Source of the DNA: Pseudocercospora fijiensis CIRAD86 | Lineage: Eukaryota; Ascomycota; Dothideomycetes; Mycosphaerellales; Mycosphaerellaceae | Assembly: GCF_000340215.1 (NCBI RefSeq) | Contig: NW_006921535.1 | Location: forward strand, 4,326,596 to 4,390,595 | Direction: 5' to 3' | Length of the DNA stretch: 64,000 bases | Part shown: positions 45,809 through 58,488 of the stretch, piece by piece | How the letters are laid out: every line of letters starts with the position of its first letter | Numbering within the stretch: the first letter of the stretch is position 1 | The notes under the pieces: generated by a model | Databases searched by the model: none | What the model was told of the DNA's origin: nothing | What the model saw: the letters and a program-made list of their open reading frames with translations, nothing else | Made by a program: the position numbers and the translations under genes

Positions 45809-47045
45809 TACGCTTCCCTTCTAAAGGCCGCGCCCTCGTAGCCTATCTACGTTCTACGACCTCTATTACCGCTAACTTAGCAAGTCTAATAAGCTGCTTA
45901 GCCGCGCTAAATTAAACAATTAACTACCTAATTATGTAACTATATCAAACCTTACCTCTAATATAATGTCTAACTCTAACTACGCTATCCTTATATATAA
46001 CAACCTATAAAGTAGTACATATCTATAAGAATTGAGGGCCTTTGACTAATTATAATACGAGCGCGTCTTCCCTACTATAATAGGTAGACGTACGAGGTAT
46101 TGTAGCCCTGCCTCTATTCTAAGTAATGTCGTACCGAGTTCTTTGCGTCTACTTTTAAAAAACCTAGCAATGTCCGCTTCCGAGGGTTTGTCCGCTTCCG
46201 AGGGTTATTGTTCTTATTGTTTGTAGTTTCGCTAGCTCTAATTAGCTAGGTTTAGCAGCCTTTAAGTGTTAATCTTATCTTATCTTTTTAAAAAACACAG
46301 CTCGTCTAGTTTCTATAAGTAAAGGCTATTATAAGTATAGTAGTAGAGGTTCGCCTCGCTTAAAGGATTAGATAGATCGAGGAGTAACCTATTGTCCGCA
46401 AGATCGACCCCGGCTAGCTTAGCTCTATAGTTTTGCCTTTAGTTAGTCTATTAGTCGCTTAATCTTTTAGGCGGCTTAAAGTTTTAACTTAGCCTTAAAG
46501 TTTTAATTAAAGTTTTAATTAAAGGTGCCTTAGGCTCGTAGTATAGGTAAGATTGTATCCGTAGGCGTAGTAACAATAGTAAGTAATATTAACAATAGCG
46601 GCGCTAGCCGTCTTAGCGCTAACTTTACCTTGCTTCTAATTTCCTTCTTTAACTAATAACAACTCCGTAATACCGTTACTAACATAGCCGCGCCGGCTAC
46701 CGGTATACTACTAGCTCGTAGCGCGACAATATTACCTTTATTACCGTTATTCGTACGCGCGCGCCATCCCCGCCGATCGCCTAGGCCTTAGGCCTTAATA
46801 GAATAAAGGAACAAAAGGGGGACCTAAATACTAAGAGGAGGCTCTTATTACGTATACTAGTAAAGGGGTAGATTCCTTAAAAGAGCAGGCGATTAATTAG
46901 CAGTTATAGCGCGTATATTAATACTCGGTGCGCGTTTACTATAGTAGTATAGTCTTATTATCCTTCGTTGCTAACAATTGCTTGCCTCTAATTAGTTAGC
47001 TAATAGCACCCCGGGGGTAGCATTGTTCCTAGGCGACATTATAGG

Positions 47046-47694
47046 CCCTTAGCCTTCTTCTTGTTCTTTACACTAGTCTAATACTTATCTAATAACTCAG
47101 CTATATCCTTAAAGGAATCTTTAGCCTCCTACGAGTCCTATTTAGGTAAATAGCCTTACTATCTTAGGAGGTACTCCTTCTTGCCTTGTCTAGTCCGATG
47201 CTTTAGGATACGTTCTATAGACTATAGCTCTTTACCGTCGGCTAGTATCTCTTTATATTTAGCAGGGGCTTCTTTAGGGCCTCCGCGGTAGTAGTATAGT
47301 TTAAGGAGGGAGATATAGAAGGTATTATAGATAGTATAGTATAGTAGGAGCTATAACTAATAGGCCTAGCTATTGCCCTTTAGTTCTCGGATGCAGAATA
47401 GGCTAATAAACCGTAGCGCTAGTTTAGGGCGTGTTTTGCTATTAGGTAATAGGTGTTTACGGATGCGGAGGTTCTTTATACTAAGTATAACTATATCGCC
47501 TTGCTTAAAGGTTATTAGTATATAGTGTTTGTTATAATAGGCCTTCTAGTAGGCCTAGGCCCTTGCTAGTTTGTTAGCTATCTTAGCGTAAATCTCTCGC
47601 ATCTTTTAAACCCTCTTAATAGCTACTAGTGTCTTAGGGGTTAGTACTTAACGCGCTTCCCTTTCCTTACGCTCGGCCTCGAGCGAGGTAAACG
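47046..47694 (-). pseudogene. Gypsy copy C chromodomain and integrase end
   Basis: On the minus strand this matches copy A at about 1780-2415 nearly base for base, including the chromodomain (about 47060-47230). The last 8 bp, GGTAAACG, are the left target duplication of the inserted TIR element. Confidence 0.85.
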
Positions 47695-47701
47695 CTATCT
47701 C

Positions 47702-47775
47702 CTATTAGACCCTTACTAAGAGCGCACGAGCTACCGGTTTATTTATAAACCCCTTGCGTAGCAAGGGTCTAATAG
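47702..47775. repeat. Subterminal fold-back at the left end of the TIR element
   Basis: CTATTAGACCCTT (47702-47714) is perfectly complementary to AAGGGTCTAATAG (47763-47775). A second hairpin, CCCTTGC-GTA-GCAAGGG (47751-47767), shares the AAGGG arm, so the two folds exclude each other. Confidence 0.8.
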
Positions 47776-48283
47776 CAAAAGTACCGATCGGGCTAGATCT
47801 AAGATCCCTAATTTGCGATATTATATATAACGCGATATATATTAATATTTTATAATAAGGACGTAGAGCAGGCAATCGGATTTCATTCTACCTAAAAATT
47901 ATATTAATGCGACGTTAGGTTGTTGTGTTATAGTCTATAAGCCGAGGGCACTACCTAGCTAAAAGCCGGCTTTAGTAACAGACTTAGTCTTACTAAAAAC
48001 ACCTATTTTGAAACATCGCCTAATCGATATATAAACACTTAGAGGCCCTAGCGCTGCTAATTTTATAATAATCCCCGTTTAGTATATATATATACGACAA
48101 TATAGTATTGTATTATATCTAGAGAGCGGAGGTTACTCTAAGCTGCGTGCTAAGACTTAGCTTTATCGACTTTATATATATTTCTAGTCCGTGCGTCTTT
48201 ATATGTTTGCTACGGTTAGACGCGCCGCTCGCGGGCACTAGTCGCTTCTATTGCAATCTGTTCCTTCGACGCTGTCGCTATTA

Positions 48284-48426
48284 ATCTAGTCGCAACAATC
48301 TAGCATTCAACCTAGTATTTAACCTAGCATTTAACCTAGCATTCAACCTAGTATTTAACCTAGCATTTAACCTAGCATTCAACCTAGCATTTAACCTAGT
48401 CGCAACAATCTAGCATTCAATCTAGC
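48284..48426 (+). repeat. 12-bp minisatellite upstream of the DUF6589-like gene
   Basis: About ten copies of CTAGCATTYAAC lie here, with two CTAGTCGCAACAAT variants at its edges. Before RIP many CTAG would have been CCAG or CTGG. It lies at or just before the expected start of the DUF6589-like reading frame. Confidence 0.85.
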
Positions 48427-51400
48427 GACAATATCGGACGATAGCGATACTATTATAGCCGATATAGACGATAAGCCGCTACTAATAGAGCCTTCTAGCT
48501 TGCCTATACTACTATAGCAATATAATACATTCGATACGAGCGAGCTCGGCTTAGCGCTACTATTAGACTAGCTTATAGACATAGTAGCAGAATATAGCCT
48601 CGTAGAATATAGCCCTTACTAGACGAGCGAGCTTTTAGCGTTGCTATTAGACTAGCTTAAAGATATAGCAGCAGAATACGGCCTTCCGATAGCGCTAGCT
48701 CTAGTTGTTCTAACCCGCTAAGAGCGCCGTATAGGTCTACGCGCTAACGTCGCGCTACCTATTATCGAGGAAGAAGAGGAGGAAATAGATAAAGATAATT
48801 ACGAGACTAAGGATTAGGATAATAAGATAAGCGATAATAAGGTCGAAGCTAAAGCCGCTAGTGCTAAAGGTAGCTAGTTCTTTCGACTAGAAGATAAAGG
48901 AGACTTCTTAGATAATAATAATAATGTCGAGCCTTAGATTGTCGGTACTACTCGCCCTAGTACCGCTCGGAAGCGCTAGTTTCTAGCTAGTTTAGCAGCT
49001 AAGAAGAAGAAGAAGAAGCGTAAGAGTCTAAAGACTCTACCGCAGAAGTATACTAATATTATAGACCTGCTAAACTACGAGTACCTTACTACGCTAAAGC
49101 TGCTCTTAATATAGGTAGGAGATCTAGGAATAAAGATATAGCGCCGTCGTATCGATAAGATTATCGATGTCTTCTTATTCGAGGGTCTCGTAAGTACTCG
49201 TAGGCTCTGTTCTAAGTTAAAGAGGCTCGTTAGCAAGAAATTCTTTAACTAGTACGATCCGGACTCTACTATCGATAGATAAGAGAAGCTAAGTAAGATA
49301 GACAAAGTTATTAAAGATATAGCGCTAACTTAGTATAGTGTCCTATAGGGTTTGCTTCCTAATAAGCGCTATACCGCTAAAGATATCGCTAAGGAAGATT
49401 AACCTAGTATCCGAGACAAATTTGGCCGCTAGAAGAAGCGTATCGCTACGATTACGCAGATCGTTACTCGATCGATTTTATTAAAGAAGGCGTCCTAGTT
49501 TAGCAAGTCCTTTAGGCTATTCCTATATACTAGTAGTGTTAAGCGACGAGTCGTCGATGTCCTTAGTATAATAGGTCTTTGTCCTGCCTATTATACACTA
49601 TAGCGGCTAGCGAGGAAGACTGCTTATACTAACCGAGAACAGGCAGTTAAGATATTTATTAAGGGTAGATATATAATCGTATACGACAACTTCTATGTCT
49701 AGGAGAACCGGAAGGCTATCTAGACGACTAGTAGCAATACTAAGCAGCGTAATATAACGACCTCGTATATTGCTAGGCATTAAGCTATCTAGAAGGGCCT
49801 AAAGAAGTATATGCTAAAGCTTAATAAGAAGATAAATCTACGGATTATCTTGCGTAAGATCTGCAGCGATAAGTATAAGAAGGCGACCTCGTTATATTAT
49901 ATCGACTAGGCTATAGGTTTCCTTGCCGGTAGTAAGCTCTAGTAGCTGTTCGAGGAATACGAGTTTAAGGGTCCTAATACAGACGATCGTACTCGCGGTA
50001 GTAGTCTAACTAAGCGACTCCTATAGCGTACGATCTAGATTAAGAATAAGAGGGATAGCAAGACCCTTGTAATCTCTTTGCCCGTATCTAACTATAATAA
50101 GGCCTCGATTAAAGATACCTACTAGGTATATAACGATATCTTCGAGAAGTTCTTAAAGCTCGATCCGGACAATAAGGCGTTCTAGGATTAGCTTATTATC
50201 GTTATCGGAGACTAAATAACTGTCGATCGCATTCGTAGTATTAAGCTCGGTAGTATTAAGAGTACGCGCTCCTACGACAAGAAGGACTTTATTATCGGTA
50301 TACTAGCATTCTTCTATATCGAGATAAATGCCTACTATACTCCTCTACGAACCTACTACGATACTAACAAGGCAGGCAAGTATCTAGCTTATACTCTTAA
50401 GGACATCGCCGAATACTAGACTATCCGCCGCTTTAGTAGTGTTAAGGCAGAGTACTATATCGCTCGATAGGTAGTATTCGTAGCATATCGCATATATATC
50501 GGTGCGTAGTTCCTTTAGGAGGCCAATAAACAGCTCGGATTCAACTTCGGTACGTCTTAATTCGTAGGTATAAACCGTATCGAGGCAGTAAAGGCTCTAA
50601 TTAAGGATTATCTTATACCTACGTAGTATATCGATATTGTAGAGGCTATTTACACTAAGCTCTTTACGCAAGCTACTTAGACTAGGCTAAATGCTAAGGG
50701 CGAGATAGAGGATCTATCGTATACTACGATAGCCCGACTACTATAGGAGATTAAGAACTTCCTAACCGTATATATCGCTATCCGTAAGATAGACCTCGGA
50801 TACCTACGCCGTATAGTCGAGCATCTAATTCTAAACTTCTTTAGTGCCCGATAGCTTAACTATAGCCGTAAGATAGTTAACCTGTCTTAGCTGCTAAATA
50901 TGTCTAATGCTATTCTATAGAAGGCAATCCTAGATTTAGCTATCGTTAATCTCGGTAATAGCAAGAGTGTTACTACTAATAAGATGCTTAAGCTATATAA
51001 TAAGGATTACAAGCTCGATATCTAGGCTCGTAGCAACTCAACTTATAATGTCTCTACTATAATAGAGCTAATCTCGTAGAACCGAGAGGCATCGTAGGTA
51101 GTATGCGGCTTGTTCGAGGGCATTAGGCTAAAGAGCACTAGGTACTATACCGAGAAGGATACCGCTAAGCAGATATAGGCTAGAGCGATTAAGAAGTACT
51201 AGGAGGGAGCTATATTGCCTAATCCTTACGATTACGACGCTAACTTTAATAATCTAACTGAGATACCGATAGATCTACGCCCTATCTCCGACGACATTTA
51301 GCAGATTAGTATAGGCCTAATCCCTAGTGTATGCGAGTAGCTTAATAGTATCAATTAGCGTCTACTAAATAGCGTAACTCGTAACGCTCCTAATACCGTA

Positions 51401-51585
51401 GCTAATAGTGTCGACGACATCGATAGCGCTAACATAAGAGAGCGTATTAATAGCGGTACTTAGCGCAGTCTAGTCGAGGCAGGAATCGTTAATAATGCTA
51501 CTACTAATCTATACTAGCTATATGTCGATGCTAAGGGCTTCGCTAACTTAGACCTAGATGTAGTAGATCTAACTAGCGGTCCTTA
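48427..51585 (+). pseudogene. DUF6589-like protein remnant of the TIR element
   Basis: One plus-strand frame runs about 1050 codons to a TAA at 51583-51585 if RIP-type TAG/TAA are read through. The N-terminal quarter is acidic and low-complexity, with a Lys-rich stretch (AAKKKKKKRKS, about 48990-49030). The middle reads YDNFYV (about 49681-49698) within TTSYIARH-like context and then, at about 50198-50236, IVIGDQITVDRIRSIK followed by FIIGILAFFYIE. A conserved YDNF block followed by GDQxTVxRxRxxK is the pattern I know from fungal DUF6589 proteins, a family of unknown function common in repeat-rich fungal DNA. It is inferred to be the element's mobility protein or a partner. The family call is from memory of motifs. 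Confidence 0.68.
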
Positions 51586-54500
51586 AATGCAGGTAGGAGG
51601 GAGGAATTCGTATAGGATACTATACTAAAGGAAGGCATTAGAACTATTAACGGCGAGCATAGATTAGTAGATTAAGAATGCATTCTGCTTCCTTCGGTCT
51701 AGTCTGCTACTAAAACACTAATCGTATAGTAGCGAAGTAGTAGCGGTAGACTAGAGTGCGCGCCTAGTAGACTAGAGTACGTGCCTCGTCGTACTAAAGA
51801 GCTTTTTAAACTAGCTATAGCCTAATGCGAAGTCCTTGCCTATACCTCTAGTCGCTAGCAATTCTAGCCTTAGGCATTTAACTAGTAGCAGTCGGCGGCT
51901 ATTACGTTGCGTTAAAAGTGCGATAATATATAGCCGTTATTATTACCTTGCTATTATAGCTAAATAGCGCAATCCTATTAGTAGAGGCAAACCTTACCTA
52001 CGATGCGCTAATTTAGACCTACGCTTCCTAGTTTAACTTCTTCTTCTTCTTCTTCTATATATACTAACACACTAACACCCCTAGCAATATACTAGCTATC
52101 GGCGTATATAATAGTATCGATACCTCTTTATCGCATATAGGTAGCTCTATAGCGATTAACACTATCTCCTAACTAGTCCTACGGCTTGCTACCGATAGAA
52201 CCGCTTAAGTTGGTTAAGGTTCCTCGGCAGGTAGTTTATTTAGTCCTTTTAGTCTCCGATAGGCTTTATCGACGTAAGACGTTACGAAGGCGACTCTCCT
52301 AGCGAGTAGGTATACTATAGCTTTAGCGGGCGTCGACTACGTATTTAACCGAAAGAGTATAGTTATTATTAGAATATCGCAGTATAAACTGCAGAGGTCT
52401 TAGATAGATTAGCGGAGGTAAAAACTCTTTAGTAAGGTATACCTATAATGCGGCTAACGGTCTAACTCGGTAAAAACTCTTTAGTAAGGTATACCTTAAG
52501 TAGCGGCTCGATAGCGACTCTCCTACTAAGTAGATAGGATAGGTTCGTAGCATTGCTATAAGCCTAACTCGGTAAAAACTCTTTAGTAAGGTATACCTTA
52601 AGTAGCGGCTATAGGCTTCCTACGTTCGGATTCTTTATAGGATAATATACGCGTATCTAGTTAAGTCGGCGTAACGCCTTCGTTAGGACTGTTAGTTATA
52701 ATAACCTTAGTCGTTACGTAAGAGCCTCTAGTATACTTAAGCCCGAAGGCGCTTAGTCTTTACTGCTATACGACTGCAGTACTGCTATACGACTATAGCC
52801 CTTTGCGTATTAAGACTGCTATTCGACTATAGTGCGCACCGATCCGAAAGCGTATTAAGACTGTTATTCGACTATAGTGCGCCTCCTCTTCTAGCAAGCG
52901 CATTAATATTGCTATATAACTGTAACGCGCTCGACAACCTTTTTTTTTACGGTATCTCTAACACTAAGGGCGCGGTTATACTCTATTATTGTCTAGGTAC
53001 TAATAAGTATCGCTTTAGCGAATAAGCTGTTATTGTTTCGCTTAATAAGTCCCGTCCTATATACCTTGTCTTCGGCTATGCGTGCTATAGTTAGTAATAG
53101 AATACGTTAATTGTTACGTATTGCGCGTAGTATATAGGCTATATATAATGCTAGTATACTTCGGAGTATATGCTTCTGCAGCCGCTTAGTACCGCTAGTT
53201 AATTAGATCCCCGGACGCTACTGTTCGTTTTCTCTGCCTTATATAGTAACTAGTTATCGGAATAATCGTTCTAGGGAGAGTCTAAGCAATAGAGGGCGTT
53301 AACGTAAGAGGGCTATCGTAGCTTCTCGAAGAGTGCTTACGCTCGATATATGTTATCGCCCTACGTATCTATCCTTGCCGTATATATTGTAGTGCCTATA
53401 AGAGTATACGGTGTAATAAGTATAGTACTAGTCTCGCTAGTGCTAGTCTCGCTAGTGCTAGTCTCGCTAGTAACTTCTCGCTAGTAACTTCTCGCTAGTA
53501 ACTTCTCGCTAGTAACTTCTCGCTAGTAACTTCTCGCTAGTAACTTCTCGCTAGTATTAGTAACTTCTCGGGTTTCGGAGGCGGTTCTTAGTGCCTAAGG
53601 CGGCCGTCGTTATCGTATTAGACACTTTTGTTAGCGCTATTTACTAGAAACGCGCTAAATCGACGTATCTCGCTATACTAGTAATGCTATTATAAAAGTC
53701 GTAAAAGTCGGTATTATAAATACGCGGAAGGAAGCAGCTATAACGTTTAATCCTACTAATTAAGCGCTCTGCTATACTAAATCCGGGGTCTTAGCGGGAC
53801 TCGGCATCCTTATCGCTTCCTCGAATTTACGCTTCTCGCCTAGCTCTTATATACTATCGACACCTACGACTATCTACAAACCCTTATCGCAAAAGACACG
53901 ATAGAAGAGCCTGCTTAGCGAGCTTACAAGGACATAATAGAAGGGTGTTTAGGAAGGACCTTATTAAATACTAATTCTAGTGCTATCCTAGTGCTATCTC
54001 TAGCACTATCTCTATTGCTAATTCTAGCGCTATTTTACTATACATTATACGCTAGCTCTCGTAGAAGCAGCTTAACTAGGCATCCTATATTATACGCCGG
54101 CTCTCGTAGAAGCAGCTAAACTAGGCATTATACGCTAGCTCTCGTAGAAGTAGCTAAACTAGGCACTACTATACGCTAGCTCTCGTAGAAGCAGCTAAAC
54201 TAGGCATTACACATTATACGCTAATATTATAGTATACAACCTATCCGATCTAGAAGATAGTATAGTATACAACCTACGATCGAGCGTAGTATTACGGCTT
54301 ACTTTTCCGGGGATAGGATAAGGACTTAGCGAGCTTATAAGGACATAATAGAAGGGTAGTAAGGAAGGACCTTATTGAATGCCAATTCTAGTGCTATCTC
54401 TAGCGCTAATTCTAGTGCTATCTCTAGCGCCAATTCTAGTGCTATTTCTAGTGCTAATTCTAGTGCTAATTCTAGCGCTAGCTCTCGTAGAAGTAGCTAA

Positions 54501-54640
54501 ACTAGGCATTACACGCTAGCTCTCGTAGAAGCAGCTAAACTAGGCATACTCTCGCAGAATATTATATACTAAACATTAGCAAGTCTTCTATATCGTTACC
54601 TTCCTACTAGCTAGCCTTACGCCTACCCTCTCTCTCTCGA
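51586..54640. repeat. Minisatellite-rich spacer between the two convergent genes
   Basis: I see no gene in this 3 kb. It has: three copies of GGTAAAAACTCTTTAGTAAG (about 52420-52600); four ACTGCTATWCGACT units (about 52760-52880); GTCTCGCTAGTGCTA repeats passing into six TAACTTCTCGCTAG units (53430-53560); and two long related blocks (about 53917-54240 and 54320-54560) built of CTAATTCTAGTGCTATCT units and a 36-bp unit containing CTCTCGTAGAAGCAGCTAAA. Such arrays may be subterminal-type binding sites or simple slippage products. Confidence 0.75.
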
Positions 54641-57620
54641 GCCGATAGCGTACGAGTACGACCTAAGCGACGGCTTAATCTACTATTACTACCTCCTACT
54701 TAGCTACTACTACCTTCTGCTCGGCGACGCGTAGTCTCCTCGTAATCTAGATCCTATATAGCTCGACCTCTAGTATTCTTCGCTACTATCTTCTTACGAG
54801 CCTCGATAGTAGAGCGAGTAGAATTCTAGGTGTTCTTCTGCAACTAGTTACGGCGCTGCTATTAGTTAGTAGGCTAAGCGGTAGGTTGTATAGGCCGAGG
54901 CGCGGCACCGGCGGCCGTAGCAGTAGCCTCCTTTACCTTCTTATTGTCGTCCTCCTTCTTCTTCTTCTCTATAGCGAAGACCTCGTATCTAGTAAAGACA
55001 CTATAGATAATGCGGTTTATCTCTAGGAGAAGCGCTTCTATAGGGATCTCTCGACGGTTGTTCGCTTTATCGGCTTAATACTATATATAGAACTCTATAG
55101 CCCGCTCTTCGATGTCTGTTTCCTTAATAGGAGCGTCGTAATCCTAGCCGTAAAAAGAAGTATAGCTTCGGAAGGCATTGTCCGTACGGCCGTACTTCTA
55201 GTTAAAGACATTATAGAGATTCTATAGGGCAGGCTCCGGTACTATAAATGCGGATAGGATTACTCTAAACAGGCGATTGTCGTATTAATCTAGAAAGATT
55301 AACTCTATAATATTAGAGATGAAGGTCTCGAGATATAATAGGGCGTAGTGCTAAGTTAATCTAGTAGTAGGGGCTGTTAGTGCCTTTAGCACTAGTAGAG
55401 CAGTATAGCCCTCCTAGACTAGCCGATTTAGAAGATCTAAATTGCATATACTGCAACAATCGGCGGTACCTACTACGACCTTGTCGATAGGATATATATA
55501 CTCGTATTCGCTATAGATCTCTAAGATTATACTACGAAAGCAACGGCGATACGCTAGGTTAGGGTAGTAGCGCATATTCTATAACTATAGCTAGATATCT
55601 AGGGTATTATTACGCTAGCCGATCTCCTTATTAGACTAGGGCTTCTTAGTAGCGTTCTTAGCGATCGCTTTTGCGATAGCGTTATTAAAAGGATTGCCTA
55701 TAGACTAAAAAGGACGAGGTAGTATAGTAACTACTTGCTACTAAGTAGCTATAATAGTATCCTTATCTTCCCCTTTATCCTCCTAACTAAACGTATCGAA
55801 GATAGCCTTATTAACGTTAAACTCCTTACTAGGAACGATAGTATATCGAAGGTTAGATAGTCGGACTAGGACATAGTCCTATAATTAATAGGGTATAACG
55901 GCATTAGCACTAGGCGCTATTAGGTATCGTAGGATTATCGAGCGGTACTTAGAACCCTCTACTATACGCTTTTCTAGATTATTAAGCTAGTATAGCGCGA
56001 ATATAACTGCTAATGCTTCTATACTAGGGATGCGAGCCGCTCGACTAAACTTCTATATTAGATTATCGATATCCTTAGTAATTAGAAGCTTAATCTAGAT
56101 TACTAGGGCGATATCTAGTATATTAACCCTAGTAGAAGTTGCTAGAGTACCGAACAGGATACGGATTTGAGACTCTCGCTTCTTAAACTCCTTATATCGC
56201 TTATCCTTGTCGATATTAGCTATATACGCCGTATAGAAGGACACAATGCCGAGCACATAGATAGTGCGGTCTCCGCTAGGCACTAATAGCTCTCTATCCT
56301 AAGTATACTTCCGCGAGTGTTGCTTAGCCGGGGACTTCTTGTTAATATAATTAGTTAAGAGTACGAGCTACTAGTATATCGTTACTCGGGCCTTGTCGAT
56401 CTACTTGCGACTATTAATAAATATAATAGTCTTCTAGATGTTCTATAGTATAGCTAAGCCCTTATTATCTATTATATACTAGACCGCAAAGTATAGGTAA
56501 TCGAAGCCTATTATCTAGCCCTTCGGGATTTCTTGTAAGATATATCTAGTATCCGGGCGATCGATAGTGCTCTAGATAACCTAGGTCTAGAAAGCGCTAT
56601 TGCCCTATAGACGGAGGCTATACTCGAGGAGGTACTTCTTAGTTTCCTTAGTTAATATAGCAGAGTACGCGAGAATAGTCGTATCCTATATTATAAGCTA
56701 GCGAAGGAGGTAAAGGATACTATAATCTCCGCGGAAGTCCTTCTACTTAAGATATATATACGCCTTATCCTATACCTATAAGCTAAGGCGATCGGCAATG
56801 CTACGTAGGGCCTCCTAGAAATTAGCGCTTATTACTTGCTCGGGACTGCAGATAATATGCTAATATCGGCCTTCCTTAATGTTTACTAGTATGCCTAGAT
56901 CCTTCTCCTTAGTCTAGGTAGTAAGGACGCAGACCTTAATTAGATTCTGCTTATCCGGATCTAGCTAGCGGATAGCTTATACTATATCCTCGCTCTACTT
57001 ATTAGCGATATAGGTTAGCGGTACGATCTATAATATAATAAAGCTAGTAAGCATAGGATAGGCCTAGAAGATAATCGTTTTGCTAGCGCTAGTACGAGCT
57101 AAAAGCAATACATCCTGTCTCCCGAAGATAATAGTATAGACGTAGTCGAGCTATATCTTAGTCGGTTCTAGTAATAGCTCGCGATAGGGATACATTAGCT
57201 TTAATATACGCCGCAGACTATACTCGACAATGCGACGATAGAATAGCATCGCCTATTAATTGCTACTAGCATCCTATATAAGCAGCTATACTTCCTCGAG
57301 GCTATACTCGTCTATATTAGCGTAGCGCTATTCGAAGTATACCGCCTAACTAGCTTTATTATCCTCGTTAAGTTCTAGCATCTCTAGCTCGCGGTCGATA
57401 GTCTATTAAGGCTCTATTTAATTAATTATAGGCCGACCGGGCAGGCGTACGAAGTACTTATCGCCTTTCTTCTTACGCCGATTTCTAGCGCTAGCGCTAG
57501 CATCGCCGATATTAAGTCTGCCCTTCTTAGCCTTATCGCGATCGCGCGTAGAGAGGTTAGAGAGCGCGTTAGGTATTGCAGTCGCCTATTGTATACTATC
57601 GGAAGTGTTAGCGGAAGTAT
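54640..57620 (-). pseudogene. RecQ-like DEAH helicase remnant of the TIR element
   Basis: On the minus strand one frame shows superfamily 2 helicase motifs. Motif I at 57118-57061 reads DVLLLARTSASKTIIF, where SASKT stands for GSGKT. Motif II at about 56775-56755 reads DKAY for DEAH. A C-terminal helicase lobe at 56283-56095 reads RILFGTLATSTRVNILDIAL, equivalent to motif V. A Cys-containing stretch (ADCCSICNLDLLN) near 55450 suggests a zinc-binding RecQ-type tail, and the end is Arg/Ser-rich. Each catalytic change (G to S, E to K, H to Y) is the result expected from TpG/CpA mutation, so the ancestor was probably an active ATPase. It is convergent with the DUF6589-like gene, and a role in element replication or excision is inferred. 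Confidence 0.72.
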
Positions 57621-58480
57621 TAGTATAGTAGATATAGAAGATATCGGAAGACTAGGTTTCGAGTATTAGATATAATAGTCGGGGTCTATTAAGCGGTAGT
57701 ATATACGACTTTAAGAAGTAGCGAAGACTACGGAGCGGATATCCGTACTATTTAGAATAGTAGGTCTCGGCGCTCGAGTATCGCTATCGCGGATATATCG
57801 GGTAGCTAATATACTAGATACGATATAGAGGCACTAAATACTAGATTATCCGGTAGCGCACAACGTTAAACACGATCGCGGATGTGTCTTAAAGGTGTCT
57901 AAGAAGTTTTAAGTTGCTAGGTATCCGTATAGGTATCGAGGTTTCGATAAATTAGCGAAATAGCTGTTTTAAGGGTAGGTACCGATAGGTAGCGAGTATA
58001 AGTGAAGTATAGCAAATACAGGTAAAGCGACACTTAGAGGTATTAGAGTATTGCTTTCTAAGGTTCCTCGTATAGATAGAGTGTTCTAGAAGATAGTTGT
58101 TGTCTATTGCAATATAGGTATTCGTAGAACAAACGCGAAGCCGAAACTGTCCGTATAGTTAGAATAGACTATAGATCTTACTTTTACGATACTAATTTCA
58201 AAATATTTACGATATGTTACGCCTTCCTATACTATAGAACCCCCTCTATATATGCTAAGCCCTATCTATAGTAGGTGTTAAGTTGTAAATCTATATATAC
58301 TCTATAAGGAGGTGTTGCGAACAAGGAATCGCCCGATTAGTGCAGTTTGTCTTTAGGCGCTTCGCTAAGGCTCGCTCTTCCTTCTATACTATACTATATT
58401 AAGAAGACCCGAGATCCGGTGTACGTAGAATATAAAGGAAGTTACGAGCACAAAGCGAAAATAGCCTAAGATAGAGGTAG
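57621..58480. other. Right terminal region of the TIR element, no gene seen
   Basis: This is 0.86 kb of TpA-rich sequence upstream of the helicase start. It would hold the helicase promoter and the right end. The terminal bases ATAGAGGTAG are the inverted partner of the left end. Confidence 0.5.
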
Positions 58481-58488
58481 GGTAAACG

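Larger units (their letters stand above)
47695..58480. mobile_element. 10.8-kb TIR element with DUF6589-like and RecQ-like genes
   Basis: Seen: this block interrupts gypsy copy C and is flanked by perfect 8-bp copies of GGTAAACG (47687-47694 and 58481-58488). Comparison with copy A near 2405-2425 shows the empty site. The left end reads CTATCTCCTA and the right end, reverse-complemented, CTACCTCTAT, so there are short imperfect inverted ends. Inside are two convergent degenerate genes (DUF6589-like at 48420-51585 plus, helicase at about 57600-54640 minus) separated by minisatellites. Known: an 8-bp duplication with inverted ends is typical of hAT and of Zisupton/KDZ-type DNA transposons. Inferred: a cut-and-paste-type element, perhaps of an undescribed group. 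It is inactive through RIP. Confidence 0.82.

Noticed and set aside
53430..54560. Regular repeats resembling a CRISPR array
   Set aside because: Units are contiguous or irregular minisatellites without unique spacers of constant length, and the genome is fungal.
56095..56283. Independent small gene on the minus strand
   Set aside because: It is the only stop-free piece of the larger RecQ-like helicase remnant, not a separate gene.
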